From assembly GCA_955652625.1 (NCBI GenBank), contig CATPBM010000332.1:1-6861 (forward strand): DNA of 6,861 bases, written 5' to 3'. Under the pieces are notes generated by a model that saw nothing but the letters and a program-made list of their open reading frames with translations, was not told where the DNA came from and made no database searches. A program made the position numbers and the translations under genes. Of the stretch, positions 6,401-6,861 are shown piece after piece; position 1 is the stretch's first letter; every line of letters starts with the position of its first letter. The DNA comes from an uncultured Steroidobacteraceae bacterium (GTDB taxonomy: Bacteria; Pseudomonadota; Gammaproteobacteria; Steroidobacterales; Steroidobacteraceae).

Positions 6401-6435
6401 TGCTCTTTAAAAGTTTGGCAGGTAATTTGTGTGGG
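6401..6435 (+). promoter_or_regulatory. boxA and boxC antitermination elements of the rRNA leader
   Basis: TGCTCTTTAA (6401-6410) matches the E. coli rRNA leader boxA, the NusB/NusE loading site that makes rRNA transcription resistant to Rho. TGTGTGGG (6428-6435), followed by GACTCG, matches the boxC region. Order and spacing follow E. coli. The remaining leader (6436-6543) shows only an imperfect palindrome around 6500-6518 and probably provides the 5' arm of the RNase III processing stem, whose partner would lie beyond the window. Confidence 0.85.
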
Positions 6436-6543
6436 GACTCGCGTCAAGAGCCTTTGGCGAAATGACCGAGTGACCAAAATGTAAGTCCAGCAGTAAGTTG
6501 GAGCCAATTTGGATCCACTCTTTTTGATGATTCTCGAAATCTT

Positions 6544-6861
<318 letters not shown>

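Overview
The window looks like chromosomal DNA from a gammaproteobacterium. It is GC-rich throughout and ends in the first ~318 nt of a 16S rRNA gene whose 5' end, V1 flanks and conserved helices are gammaproteobacterial. The order M23 peptidase <- -> tyrosyl-tRNA synthetase -> rRNA operon is one I recall from Pseudomonas aeruginosa (PA0667, tyrZ, 16S). I cannot assign a family from the 16S fragment by eye.

Layout, left to right. (1) The 3' two thirds or more of ppx (exopolyphosphatase), + strand, entering from the left edge. (2) ppk1 (polyphosphate kinase), - strand and complete, converging on ppx with only 3 bp between the stop codons. (3) A 115-bp spacer holding the ppk1 ribosome binding site and a short palindrome. 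(4) A membrane-anchored M23-family (LytM) murein endopeptidase, - strand. (5) A ~150-bp divergent control region with a perfect 8-bp inverted repeat and a weak candidate promoter. (6) tyrS of the TyrZ type, + strand. (7) A 443-bp non-coding stretch before 16S. Its first part (6101-6286) is dense in GC-rich hairpins and a G-quadruplex motif but has no canonical U-tract terminator. It continues with a strong sigma70 rRNA promoter (TTGACA, 16 bp, TATACT, GC-rich discriminator) and a leader with two hairpins and boxA/boxC antitermination elements. (8) The start of 16S rRNA, cut by the right edge.

How the genes relate. Ppk1 makes polyphosphate from ATP and Ppx degrades it, so the convergent pair is a synthesis/breakdown module. 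The peptidase opens murein crosslinks for wall growth. TyrRS and the rRNA operon belong to translation. The rRNA promoter has the sequence hallmarks of stringent (ppGpp/DksA) control, and ppGpp is also known to inhibit Ppx in E. coli; that shared control is an inference here.

I found no mobile element, CRISPR array, tRNA or toxin-antitoxin system, and no sign of a previously undescribed system. The unexplained signals are all small and non-coding: the divergent inverted repeat, the repeat spanning the tyrS stop codon, and the structured tyrS-rrn spacer and leader.
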